NCBI RefSeq assembly: GCF_019429335.1
Contig: NZ_JAHYJB010000005.1
Location: 1-64,000, forward strand
Reading direction: 5' to 3'
DNA: 64,000 nucleotides
Origin: Sulfurimonas sp.
Lineage (GTDB): Bacteria; Campylobacterota; Campylobacteria; Campylobacterales; Sulfurimonadaceae
The notes beneath the pieces are model-generated. The model saw only the letters and a program-made list of their open reading frames with translations, was not told the origin of the DNA and did not search any database. Shown here piece by piece: positions 1-8,420 of the stretch (positions within the stretch are counted from its first letter, which is position 1; every line of letters begins with the position of its first letter). Position numbers and translations under genes: made by a program.

Positions 1-79
1 ATTTGTGAGGTATATTGAAGAGCCGTATGAGGGAAATCTTCAAGTACGGTTCTGTGAGGGGCATTGTGCCACTCCAAAT
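1..79 (+). mobile_element. 3' end of a group II intron (domains V and VI)
   Basis: Bases 20-52 have the form of group II intron domain V: the outer arm GAGCCGTA (20-27) pairs with TACGGTTC (45-52), the arms flank a GAAA-containing loop, and a two-base bulge (AG) lies on the 3' side. Immediately after, 56-75 fold as a domain VI hairpin (GAG-GGGCA against TGCC-A-CTC) with A71 bulged at the place expected for the lariat branch-point. The intron should end about 8 bases later at an AY dinucleotide, near 78-79. The ribozyme core and any reverse transcriptase/maturase ORF would lie before base 1. The element sits just upstream of the efflux operon and does not interrupt its first gene. The exact 3' junction is inferred. 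Confidence 0.8.
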
Positions 80-113
80 TATAAATAAATTTAAATAAAA
101 AGGAGGGGTAGAA

Positions 114-533
114 ATGTCTACTCTACAAAAGATTTTTTTCTCAACGGTGGTTTTAGCGACTCTCTCTTTTGCGGGGGAATTTATGGACATGGGTATGAGC
201 GGTGATCTGCATGTGATGCTATCAAGTGATAGAGTTCTAAGCGAGGGGCAGAATAAAATCAAGGTGGAGTTAAACAGAGGTTCTCATGACGGTGCAAAGG
301 TTGCGGCTAAAGATGTTCGTATAAAGTTTTTTATGCCTGGGATGCCCGGAATGCCTTACATGGAGTCAAAAGATATCTGTAAAAAAACGGATAAATATTT
401 TGAGTGTAACGTCAATTTTGGTATGGGCGGAACATGGCAGTATCAGGTTTTTATAAAAGATGAGCAAGGCAAGGATTATAAACACAAAGGGAGTGTAAAT
501 CTAGGTCAAGCTTCTTCGGCGCATCGTCACTAG
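114..533 (+). CDS. YtkA/FixH-like periplasmic protein of the metal-efflux operon
   Basis: A 139-residue secreted protein with an N-terminal signal peptide (residues 1 to about 20, hydrophobic stretch ending LSFA). The rest resembles the YtkA-like/FixH-like single beta-sandwich domain found near copper and cytochrome-oxidase genes. It has methionine-rich patches (MDMGM near residue 25, PGMPGMPYM near 75), two cysteines and a histidine-containing tail (HRH), all suitable for soft-metal ligands. A strong Shine-Dalgarno AAGGAGG lies before the ATG. It is the first gene of a run leading, nine bases later, into a TolC-like gene and the CusBA-like genes, so a periplasmic metal-binding accessory role is likely. 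Family assignment is by overall pattern, not a search. Confidence 0.75.
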   Translation: MSTLQKIFFSTVVLATLSFAGEFMDMGMSGDLHVMLSSDRVLSEGQNKIKVELNRGSHDGAKVAAKDVRIKFFMPGMPGMPYMESKDICKKTDKYFECNVNFGMGGTWQYQVFIKDEQGKDYKHKGSVNLGQASSAHRH

Positions 534-542
534 GAGTTTGCC

Positions 543-1718
543 ATGAAGATGCTGACTCTTTTTATGATTCCTTTTGTATGTTTTGGTGCGGAGTTTAGTG
601 AAGTTTTTGAAAAAGCGGCTCTAAATTCGCCTATTTTGCGTGCAAAACATGAAAAGATTTTAGCTTCACATGAGGCTATAAAAGGCGAAGCGGTATATAA
701 AAATCCCGTCCTCTCCATAGGTGTTAATGATTTGCTTTTAAATGAGAACTTTTTAAAAAGAGATATCGAGCCTATGCAGACGAACTTTATAGGAATAACC
801 CAAGAGTTTGAAACATTCGGCAAGCTTGAGCTTAAAGAGGCAATACTTCGAACGGGTACCCTTGTATTAGAGTATGAACTTGAAGATTTGAAGCTTGATT
901 TGTACAAAAAAACTGCACTCATTGTTGAGAAGATAGCGACATTTTCAAATCTTTTAGAGCTTTTAGATAGGAAAAAAGCAAACTTAGAGATACTCATAGA
1001 CTATTATGAAAAGAGCATAAGTGTTGAGAGCGGTTTTAGAAAAAGTGTCGAACTTCAAAAAAAGATATTTGCTATTGAGGACAAAATCCTAGAGCTTCAA
1101 GAGAGTGTTCAAAGAGCCAAAAATGAGTTTAAATACCTTACAAATCAGGAGTTCATGCAGGTGCAAAGAGCGCAAATCGGCGAAGAGTTTATAGAAGAAG
1201 AGATAAAAAAAGCACCGAAATATAAAATTTTTGAGTTGCGCAGCAGAGAGTTGGAGATTGCCGCAAAGCTTGAAGAGAGAAAAAAATACTCAAACATAAA
1301 CCTATCTCTAAGCTACAATTACCGTCAAAATTTTGATGACTATCTGTCTGTAGCGACATCTTTTGCGCTCCCGATTTACGGCAGTGAAGATGCAAAAGCA
1401 AAAAAAACACGCTACTTAAAACAAGAGAGCATACAAAATGCGCAGAACTATCTGCAAAACGCAACTATGATTTTTCAAAATAACCGTAAAAAAGTAGAGT
1501 ATTTCTCTAAAAGAGTTGAGAATCTTGATGCGATTTTAGAGAAGTACAGAGCGCTCGGCATTTATGAGAAATCAAACATAAGAAACAGCGTCACGCTTGA
1601 GAAAAGCGTAGAGGATGAAAATCTGCTTTTTGATCTGGAGATAGAGAGATTAAAATACAAACTAGAGATAAAAGCTGCCGAGCTGGAGCTTTTTTATATC
1701 ACGAAAGAGAGTATATAA
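543..1718 (+). CDS. TolC-like outer membrane efflux protein (CusC-type)
   Basis: A 391-residue protein with a short signal peptide (about 1-16, ending CFGA) followed by long amphipathic helices typical of the outer membrane efflux protein family: two similar halves, each with long coiled-coil segments (about 100-210 and 290-380) and short strand regions rich in N, S and Y (about 250-280). It would form the trimeric outer membrane duct of the RND pump. It lies between the YtkA-like gene and the adaptor, and its TAA overlaps the next ATG (ATAATG at about 1716-1720), showing translational coupling. Length is a little below the 420-470 usual for TolC proteins, as is common in Campylobacterota. 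Confidence 0.85.
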   Translation: MKMLTLFMIPFVCFGAEFSEVFEKAALNSPILRAKHEKILASHEAIKGEAVYKNPVLSIGVNDLLLNENFLKRDIEPMQTNFIGITQEFETFGKLELKEAILRTGTLVLEYELEDLKLDLYKKTALIVEKIATFSNLLELLDRKKANLEILIDYYEKSISVESGFRKSVELQKKIFAIEDKILELQESVQRAKNEFKYLTNQEFMQVQRAQIGEEFIEEEIKKAPKYKIFELRSRELEIAAKLEERKKYSNINLSLSYNYRQNFDDYLSVATSFALPIYGSEDAKAKKTRYLKQESIQNAQNYLQNATMIFQNNRKKVEYFSKRVENLDAILEKYRALGIYEKSNIRNSVTLEKSVEDENLLFDLEIERLKYKLEIKAAELELFYITKESI

Positions 1719-2680
1719 TGAAAACGCTACTTTTAGTTCTTTTGAGTTTTGCTTTTGTGGAGGCAAAAACGTTTGAACAAGCCTTTAGTATCCAAACTAT
1801 TAAACCAAAGATGCAGATGAAAAAAATTACCAAAAGTTACTATGCGACAACCTCCTATGATGAAAAAAAGATTTATGAGGTTGTGTTGCGTTTTGATGGC
1901 AATGTCGAAAACTTGGAAGCAAACGAGCTTTACAAGAGCGTTAAAAAAGGAGAGAGACTTTTTGATATCTACTCCAAAGAGATATATACGCTTAAAAAAG
2001 AGCTTGAGTCTACAAAAAATCTTCAAACTCTTAATGCAACTATTTTGGAGAAGCTGCATCTCTATGAACTGGGAGAGAAGGCAATCGACTCTAAAGCTGC
2101 GGCAGTTCCCCACTTCAGTAAATACAGCGGTAAAATCATTCAAAAAAATATTTATGAAGGCTCTTATGCCAAAGCGGGCGGAGTGCTTTTAAAGATAGCA
2201 GACGACTCTTCCATGTGGGTAATCGCTAAAGTCTATCAAAAAGATATAGAGTTTATGAGCGAGGGGATGCGCGCAGTTGTGGACGTAGAGGGCTTAAGTG
2301 AGCCGATAGTCGCAAAGGTGGGCAAGATTTATCCAAAAATAAACAAAGAAGATTTGACTTTTGATGTCAGGATGGATGTCAAAAACCCAAACTCTAAAAT
2401 ATTTCCCGACATGTTTGCAAAAGTGAGTTTTAGCAAAAATCTCAGCGCAGCACTCACGCTTCCAAAAGATGCGGTTATAAAAAGAGGAGATAAGTTCTAT
2501 GTCTTTACTAAAATCTCACAGAGCGAATATGAACCAAAAGAGATAGAGGCGGAGTATATCGGCGGATACTATCGCATACTCTCTAGTCTAGATGAGAATA
2601 GCGAAGTAGCACAAAACGCACTCTTTTTGCTTGATAGCGATGCGGTGACAAACGGCTCATACATGAGCGAAGAGTGGTAG
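1718..2680 (+). CDS. RND efflux periplasmic adaptor subunit (CusB-like)
   Basis: A 320-residue membrane-fusion protein with a signal peptide (about 1-16). The order of parts is that of CusB-type adaptors: N-terminal beta segment, a short helical hairpin (about 85-120, rich in K, E and L), a lipoyl-like half with KYSGKI and the YAKAGGVLLKIADDSSMWVIAKVYQ stretch typical of HlyD-family proteins (described here by its start and end), then a barrel and membrane-proximal part ending near LPKDAVIKRGDKFYVF. The hairpin is short, as in heavy-metal adaptors. It connects the TolC-like duct to the CusA-like pump encoded four bases downstream. Confidence 0.83.
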   Translation: MKTLLLVLLSFAFVEAKTFEQAFSIQTIKPKMQMKKITKSYYATTSYDEKKIYEVVLRFDGNVENLEANELYKSVKKGERLFDIYSKEIYTLKKELESTKNLQTLNATILEKLHLYELGEKAIDSKAAAVPHFSKYSGKIIQKNIYEGSYAKAGGVLLKIADDSSMWVIAKVYQKDIEFMSEGMRAVVDVEGLSEPIVAKVGKIYPKINKEDLTFDVRMDVKNPNSKIFPDMFAKVSFSKNLSAALTLPKDAVIKRGDKFYVFTKISQSEYEPKEIEAEYIGGYYRILSSLDENSEVAQNALFLLDSDAVTNGSYMSEEW

Positions 2681-2684
2681 TAAG

Positions 2685-5600
2685 ATGATTGAGAGAATCA
2701 TAAGCTTAAGTGCGAAAAATATATTTTTGGTTCTTATCGTCTCGGTAATTTTAACTGCTTTGAGTCTTTTTAGTCTTAAAAATATCTCGCTTGACGCGCT
2801 GCCTGATCTCTCGCCGCCTCAGGTGATTCTTCAGATCTCATATCCGGGGCAGTCTCCAAAGATCATAGAGGAGCAGGTTTCATACCCGCTTATTAGCTCT
2901 TTAATGGCGCTTCCGGGCATAGATACCGTAAGAGCCATGAGCAGTTTTGAAAACGGGCTTGTCTACATAATTTTTAAAGATGATACGGATATATACGATG
3001 CCAGAAGCAGGATCTTAGAGCAGCTCTCTTCCATCCTGCCGACTCTGCCCTCAAATGCAAAAGTGAGCATGGGACCCGATGCAACAGGTGTAGGCTGGGC
3101 GTATCAATATATTTTAAAATCAGACAAACTCAATCTTGCCGAGTTGAGAGATTATCAGGATTACTATCTAAAATACGGTCTTTTGGGCGTCGATGGCGTG
3201 AGTGAGGTGGCGGCTGTAGGCGGATTTGTAAAGAACTATCAACTCCTTATCGATCAGGATAAGATGGTCAAATACAATGTCGGAATCGGCGAAATAACAG
3301 CTGCTCTTAAGAAGAACAATCAAGACAGAGGCGGCGGCGTGCTTTTGCAAAACGGATATGAAAATATCATTCAAGCACGCGGATATGCCACAAGTGTGGA
3401 GGATATAGAAAATATAACCATCAAAGTAAACGGAGTAGTTCCCCTCAAACTCAGCGATATAGGCACTCTCTCTTTATCTCCTACGCCAAGACGCGGAGTT
3501 GCGGAGTTTAACGGAGAGGGAGAGGTCGTCGGCGGTGTTGTTTTGGTGCGTTACAAAGAGAATACTTACGAGGTATTGCAGAAGATTAAAGCCAAAATCG
3601 ACTCCCTAAAGAGCGAAGACGTAGAGATAGTTACGGCGTATGACAGAACAAAACTTATAGACAGAGCCATAGATACTCTAAAAAGTACGCTGATTGAAGA
3701 GTCTATTATCGTTATTATCATCACGGCTCTGTTTCTATTTCATTTTAGAAGCGCACTTGTCGTCGTGATAGTGCTTCCTTTGACGGTACTGCTTAGTTTT
3801 TGGCTGATGACGCTCTTTGATATAGGCTCAAATATTATGAGTTTGGGAGGCATCGCCATTGCGATAGGTGCTATGGTGGACGCTTCTATCGTCATGATAG
3901 AGAACGCGCATAAACACCTTGCTAAAAGCGACGGCTCAAAAAGCAGAGTAGAGATTATCATCGACTCTTCAAAGCAGGTGGGGCGTCCTATTTTCTTTGC
4001 TCTTATGCTTATAGTTGTCTCCTTTTTGCCTATTTTTGCACTGGAGGGACAGGAAGCCAGACTCTTTTCGCCGCTTGCCTATACAAAAACGTTTGCAATG
4101 CTTATTGGTGCGCTTCTCTCCATCACATTAGTACCTGTTTTGATGATACTTTTTATAAAAGGAGAGATAAAAAAAGAAGAAAGCAACCCCATAAACCGCT
4201 TTTTTACATTTTTATACACTCCCGTGCTGAAACTGTTTTTAAAATTAAAGTATCTCATTATCATTTTGTCTTTAGCCGCCATGGCGTACATCTATCCCCT
4301 TTACAACAGCCAAAAATGGGAGTTTATGCCGCAGCTTAACGAGCAGGATTTTATGTATATGCCCGTTACGCCCTACGGAATCAGCATTGAGTTAGCATAT
4401 GAGCTCTCTCATGAGACAAACAAGATTATAAAAAGCTTTCCCGAAGTAGATACCGTTTTTGCAAAAGCCGGACGTGCAAATACGGCGACAGACCCCGCAC
4501 CTCTTGCCATGATAGAGACCATTATCACATTTAAGGATGAATCTCTTTGGAGAGAGGGCATGACGTATGAGAGACTTATGGCAGAGATGGAAAATGCGCT
4601 TAAAATAAAAGGACTCATAAACTCATGGACATATCCGATACGAGGCAGAATAGATATGCTTTTAACGGGTATCCGCACGCCTTTGGGGATTAAACTTTAC
4701 GGTGACGATAACAAGGTTTTGGAAGATGTTGCATCCAAAATAGAACAGAGACTAAAGACAACACCTCTTACGCTCAGTGTCTCTGCCGACAAATCAAACA
4801 GCGGCTACTATCTCGATATAGAGATAAAACAAGATGCTCTCTCAAGATACTCTGTCTCAAAACAGGAGATACTCGACACCGTCTCGTTTGGTGTAGGCGG
4901 ACTGGGTGTTAGCACTTTCATAGACGGACTTAAGCGTCACCCGATTTCTGTGAGAGTGGATGCTGACCAAAGAGATGATATAGATAAAATCAAAGAGTTA
5001 AAAGTCAAAACAAAATCCGGTTTTTTGCCGCTTCGTCTGTTTGCAGATATAAAATATACGGAGGGTGCGAGTGTTATAAAGAGCGAAAAGGGGATGAAAG
5101 TCTCTTTTGTCTACATCACGCCCAAAAGCGGCGTGAGCATGGATGAGTATAAAAGAGAGGCGACTGCTCTTCTTGAGAAGATAGAACTTCCAAAGGGTTA
5201 CTACTATGAGTTTGCGGGACAGAGCGAGTATCTGGAATCTGCAAAAAAGAGACTCGGCTTTATTGTTCCTATAGTGATTATAAGCATTTTTGTACTTATC
5301 TATTTCGCACTCGGAGATGTTAAAAATTCGCTTATCGTATTTTTGACTCTGCCTTTTGCCGTTTTGGGAGGATTGCTCTATATTGACTTTCTAGGGTTTA
5401 ATATGTCCGTCGCTGTAATTGCAGGCTTTTTGGCACTGCTGGGCATTGCGGCTGAGACGGCTATAGTCATGGTCATTTATCTTGATGAAGCTCTGAGAGA
5501 GAAGGGCATATCACATGAAGAGGCTATTATCAGAGGTGCGGCAGGACGCTTAAGACCAAAACTGATGACCGTTTTTGCCACTTTTGGAGGACTTGTTCCG

Positions 5601-5735
5601 ATTATGTATATCGACGGAGTAGGAAGCGAAGTCATGCAACGCATCGCTGCACCGATGATAGGCGGCATAGTAACCTCGGCAATCCTGACGCTGCTTATCA
5701 TCCCTGTTTTATACTCTCTAAGGAAAAAAGTGTAA
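2685..5735 (+). CDS. cusA: Heavy-metal RND efflux transporter, CusA-type (Cu+/Ag+)
   Basis: A 1016-residue inner membrane proton-metal antiporter with the usual duplicated RND layout: TM1 at about 10-30, a large periplasmic loop, six helices between about 335 and 535, a second periplasmic loop, and final helices from about 865. The fourth transmembrane helix carries IGAMVDASIVMIENAH around residue 395-410. In the HME scheme this pattern marks the Cu/Ag (CusA) group rather than the Zn/Co/Cd (CzcA) group. The second periplasmic half has RGRIDMLLTGIRTPLG, close to the CusA segment bearing a metal-relay methionine. It is preceded by its adaptor and followed nine bases later by a response regulator, forming a metal-responsive efflux operon. 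Confidence 0.9.
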   Translation: MIERIISLSAKNIFLVLIVSVILTALSLFSLKNISLDALPDLSPPQVILQISYPGQSPKIIEEQVSYPLISSLMALPGIDTVRAMSSFENGLVYIIFKDDTDIYDARSRILEQLSSILPTLPSNAKVSMGPDATGVGWAYQYILKSDKLNLAELRDYQDYYLKYGLLGVDGVSEVAAVGGFVKNYQLLIDQDKMVKYNVGIGEITAALKKNNQDRGGGVLLQNGYENIIQARGYATSVEDIENITIKVNGVVPLKLSDIGTLSLSPTPRRGVAEFNGEGEVVGGVVLVRYKENTYEVLQKIKAKIDSLKSEDVEIVTAYDRTKLIDRAIDTLKSTLIEESIIVIIITALFLFHFRSALVVVIVLPLTVLLSFWLMTLFDIGSNIMSLGGIAIAIGAMVDASIVMIENAHKHLAKSDGSKSRVEIIIDSSKQVGRPIFFALMLIVVSFLPIFALEGQEARLFSPLAYTKTFAMLIGALLSITLVPVLMILFIKGEIKKEESNPINRFFTFLYTPVLKLFLKLKYLIIILSLAAMAYIYPLYNSQKWEFMPQLNEQDFMYMPVTPYGISIELAYELSHETNKIIKSFPEVDTVFAKAGRANTATDPAPLAMIETIITFKDESLWREGMTYERLMAEMENALKIKGLINSWTYPIRGRIDMLLTGIRTPLGIKLYGDDNKVLEDVASKIEQRLKTTPLTLSVSADKSNSGYYLDIEIKQDALSRYSVSKQEILDTVSFGVGGLGVSTFIDGLKRHPISVRVDADQRDDIDKIKELKVKTKSGFLPLRLFADIKYTEGASVIKSEKGMKVSFVYITPKSGVSMDEYKREATALLEKIELPKGYYYEFAGQSEYLESAKKRLGFIVPIVIISIFVLIYFALGDVKNSLIVFLTLPFAVLGGLLYIDFLGFNMSVAVIAGFLALLGIAAETAIVMVIYLDEALREKGISHEEAIIRGAAGRLRPKLMTVFATFGGLVPIMYIDGVGSEVMQRIAAPMIGGIVTSAILTLLIIPVLYSLRKKV

Positions 5736-5744
5736 AATACTCAG

Positions 5745-6404
5745 ATGAATATTTTACTACTTGAAGATGATGTCATTTTATCGGAGATACTTTGTGAGCA
5801 TTTGAGCGAAAAAGGGTACTTTGTGTCGTCTGTTTTTGACGGTGAAGAGGCTTATGAGATGATACTCAAAAAACGTTATGATTTGATGCTTCTTGATGTC
5901 AACGTACCGCTTTTAAGTGGCTTTGAGCTCTTAAAACTCCTAAGGGAACAACATGTAAATATCCCCACTATCTTTATCACTTCGCTTGATTCTGCACTTG
6001 ACTTAAAAAAAGGTTTCGATCTGGGGTGTGATGACTATCTCAAAAAACCTTTTGAACTTTTAGAGCTTGACGCAAGAATAGAGCATCTTGCAAAGGTGCA
6101 TAATTTAGACAACTCTCAGATAAAAATCGACGAGCAAAATTATCTTGACAAGGCGACTTATGAGCTTGTAAAAAACGGTAACAGAGTAAAACTCTCTAAA
6201 AAAGATTTTGAGATAATCGAGTATTTTCTATCGCAAAAAGGGAGTATTGTGTCACATGCACAGCTTATTGCAAATATCTGGTTTGAGAGCGAAGTGCCGA
6301 GTGATGCGACGCTTAGAACATATATAAAAAATATCAGAGCACACCTTGGTAAGGATTTTATAACCACGATAAAAGGAGTCGGCTATAGAGTTAACATCCA
6401 GTGA
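5745..6404 (+). CDS. OmpR/PhoB-family response regulator of the efflux operon
   Basis: A 219-residue two-domain regulator. The receiver (about 1-115) has the acidic pair LEDD near residue 8, phosphoacceptor Asp in LMLLDVNVP near 51, the switch Thr/Ser in ITSLDS and Lys in LKKPF. The C-terminal half (about 125-219) is an OmpR-type winged helix ending TTIKGVGYRVN. It follows the CusA-like gene by nine bases and its TGA overlaps the GTG that probably starts the kinase gene. By analogy with CusR/CopR it is expected to activate the upstream efflux genes when periplasmic Cu or Ag is sensed. Confidence 0.9.
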   Translation: MNILLLEDDVILSEILCEHLSEKGYFVSSVFDGEEAYEMILKKRYDLMLLDVNVPLLSGFELLKLLREQHVNIPTIFITSLDSALDLKKGFDLGCDDYLKKPFELLELDARIEHLAKVHNLDNSQIKIDEQNYLDKATYELVKNGNRVKLSKKDFEIIEYFLSQKGSIVSHAQLIANIWFESEVPSDATLRTYIKNIRAHLGKDFITTIKGVGYRVNIQ

Positions 6405-7527
6405 AAAAAAGTCGTTTTGGGGCTTTTTAGGACTTTATCTTAGTTCCTCAATCTTTCTGATTCTTTTTATAGCCGTTAGTTTTTACCGCTATGAGTCCTC
6501 TAACATTATCTCTATGAAAAAAGAGAAGATGCAAAACATAGCACTTAGCCTCTCTTCAGAGATAATCTCATCTTACATGCGCTCAGAGCCTCTGCATGTA
6601 GAAAATGTAGATGGGTATGAAGTAGCACTTTATGATGAAGAGAGAGTGCTTTTATATGGTTTGGATGTTGGAGATATCCCTCTAAAGCAGGGTTTTTATA
6701 CGGATGAGAAATTTGAGTATTTTATCGATCTTAGTCCTCAGCTTCATCATGGCGTAAAATATCTTATACTTAAGAGCAAAAAAGCGGACAAACAGGTTTT
6801 AAAACTGCTTCAAGATATACTCTTTGTTGCAGTTTTTTCGGTTGGGCTTATAGCCGTGGTCGGTTACTTTTTATCTATGATGTTTTTAAAGCCCATTCAA
6901 AACGAAAGAGTAAAACTCGACAAATTTATCAAAGACTCAACACATGAACTTAACACTCCCATAACGGCGATACTTATGAGTATTGAGCGGCTAAAAAAAG
7001 AGAAAATCGATGAGAAGATTTTAAAAAGAGTGGATATCAGCGCAAAAAGAGTGCAAAAAATCTACTCCGATTTGACATATCTGCTGCTTGAGAGTGAAAA
7101 TCATAATGTAAAGCAGATTAACCTAAGGGAAATCGTAGAAAACGAACTCACTCTCTATGAAGATTTGGCACTTAAAAAATCTCTCTCTATCCATAAGGAG
7201 TTAGACAATGCTTTCTTGAACATGGACGAGGTAAGTGCTCAGAGGCTTTTTGGCAATCTAATTTCCAATGCGATTAAGTACAACAAACACGGAGGGAAGA
7301 TGGAACTAAAACTCACTCCAAAGATGTTTAGCATCTCCAATAGCGGCATCGGCATAAAAAAAGAGCAGCAGAATAGGATTTTTGAGAGGTTTTACAGAGC
7401 AAACGAATACGAAGGAGGATTCGGTATAGGTCTTGACATCGTAAAGAGAGTTTGTCAAAAATATAAGATAGACATCGAGATAAGCTCTACAGAAAATGAT
7501 TTAACAACGATTATACTGAGGTTTTAA
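6401..7527 (+). CDS. Sensor histidine kinase of the efflux operon, start region frameshifted at an A7 run
   Basis: The kinase has a DHp histidine in KDSTHELNTPITAIL, an N box (NLISNAIKYN) and G boxes (NSGIGIK, GGFGIGLDIV). A transmembrane helix lies around 6823-6885. The frame is open well upstream of the first in-frame ATG (6514): bases 6406-6510 encode a convincing first transmembrane segment (KKSFWGFLGLYLSS onward), without which the sensor loop would be cytoplasmic. The natural start, GTG 6401-6403 overlapping the regulator stop, is one base out of frame. Adding one A to the run 6404-6410 joins them exactly. It could be a real lesion, slippage, or an assembly error. Initiation at 6514 would give a 337-residue protein lacking TM1. 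Confidence 0.75.
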
Positions 7528-7533
7528 AAGTAG

Positions 7534-7609
7534 TGGTGGCCAATCTCGGAATCGAACCAAGGACACAATGATTTTCAGTCATTTGCTCTACCGACTGAGC
7601 TAATTGGCC
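7534..7609 (-). tRNA. tRNA-Phe (GAA), copy 1
   Basis: Seventy-six bases on the minus strand form a full cloverleaf: acceptor GGCCAAT pairs with ATTGGCC, D arm GCTC..GAGC, anticodon loop CTGAAAA with anticodon GAA, T arm with GGTTCGATTCC, and an encoded CCA end (TGG at 7534-7536 on the plus strand). It is identical to the second copy 21 bases away, so the pair is a tandem duplication. Confidence 0.97.
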
Positions 7610-7630
7610 GTGAAGTTTCTTTAAAATAAG

Positions 7631-7706
7631 TGGTGGCCAATCTCGGAATCGAACCAAGGACACAATGATTTTCAGTCATTTGCTCTACCGACTGAGCTAA
7701 TTGGCC
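7631..7706 (-). tRNA. tRNA-Phe (GAA), copy 2
   Basis: This minus-strand sequence is base-for-base identical to the copy at 7534-7609, including the GAA anticodon and encoded CCA. It is upstream of copy 1 in the direction of transcription, so both are probably processed from one precursor. The run between them is only 21 bases. Confidence 0.97.
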
Positions 7707-7799
7707 GTATTTTAAAGAGCGCAATTGTAGCTTTTAAGGACTGAAAGTTAGCTTACATATTGATATTTGCGCTATTTATGAGCAGAGCCCATCCATAGC

Positions 7800-7837
7800 G
7801 GCATGGACAAAAGTCCCTATAACCCCCCTAAAGCTAC
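7800..7837 (-). repeat. Dispersed repeat, family 1, copy a
   Basis: Read on the minus strand this 38-base piece begins GTAGCTTTAGGGGGG and ends TTTTGTCCATGCC. It matches 10774-10810 on the plus strand at about 33 of 37 positions with one single-base gap. It contains a small hairpin (GGAC/GTCC). It lies in the gap between the tRNA genes and purN; no gene covers it. Confidence 0.7.
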
Positions 7838-7856
7838 TCACATATAATGTGAGAGA

Positions 7857-8420
7857 TTAAAGTAAGATGTTTTTAAATGCTTCGACAATGGCGCTCTGTT
7901 CAAGCTTTTTTATTCTCTCTTCTAGTGAATCTACACTCTCATCAATGTTTAGTTTTAACTTTTTTTGCAGAATAATTTTTCCGCTGTCATACTCGGTATC
8001 TACTTCGTGGATAGTTACACCGCTCATTTTTTCTCCGTTTTTTATTACCGCTTCATGCACATGGCGGCCGTACATTCCTAAGCCGCCATATTTTGGAAGA
8101 AGTGCCGGATGTGAGTTTATAACCTGAAAGTTTTTTGTTATGTTGTCGCCTACTTTTTTCATATAGCCTGATAGAAAAATATATTTGCAGTTCTGTTCGT
8201 GCAGAAGTTCTTCTATTTTTTTATCGGGATTTGCATCTGTTTTTGAGTTTACAACCAGATTTTTTATGCCGTAATCAGTTGCGTTTTGCAGAACTGTTGC
8301 GTTTGAGTTGTTTGATATGACTAAAACAATCTCTATATCTATCTCTTTTTTCTCTGCGGCTTTATAAAGCGCGCTAAACCCGCTTCCGTTGTGTGAGGCG
8401 AGTATTGCAACTTTTTTCAC
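7857..8420 (-). CDS. purN: Phosphoribosylglycinamide formyltransferase (GAR transformylase 1)
   Basis: A 187-residue enzyme of purine synthesis that transfers the formyl group of 10-formyl-THF to glycinamide ribonucleotide. It opens with the phosphate-binding stretch VAILASHNGSGFSAL and contains the catalytic block INSHPALLPKYGG (Asn and His) and the later acidic residue in EVDTEYDSGKIILQ, as in PurN. Length is normal to slightly short. The start is GTG, whose G is also the last base of the murD TAG, so purN is translated by coupling at the end of the mraY-murD-purN operon. Confidence 0.93.
   Translation of the reverse strand: MKKVAILASHNGSGFSALYKAAEKKEIDIEIVLVISNNSNATVLQNATDYGIKNLVVNSKTDANPDKKIEELLHEQNCKYIFLSGYMKKVGDNITKNFQVINSHPALLPKYGGLGMYGRHVHEAVIKNGEKMSGVTIHEVDTEYDSGKIILQKKLKLNIDESVDSLEERIKKLEQSAIVEAFKNILL

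Noticed and set aside
530-997. A 155-residue minus-strand ORF and similar long antisense frames inside tolC, cusA, rho and others
   Set aside because: They lie opposite well-recognised genes, have no family resemblance and show the serine/leucine bias of reverse frames.
7741-7799. A small regulatory RNA between tRNA-Phe and purN
   Set aside because: No promoter, hairpin-plus-T-run or conserved structure was recognisable there.
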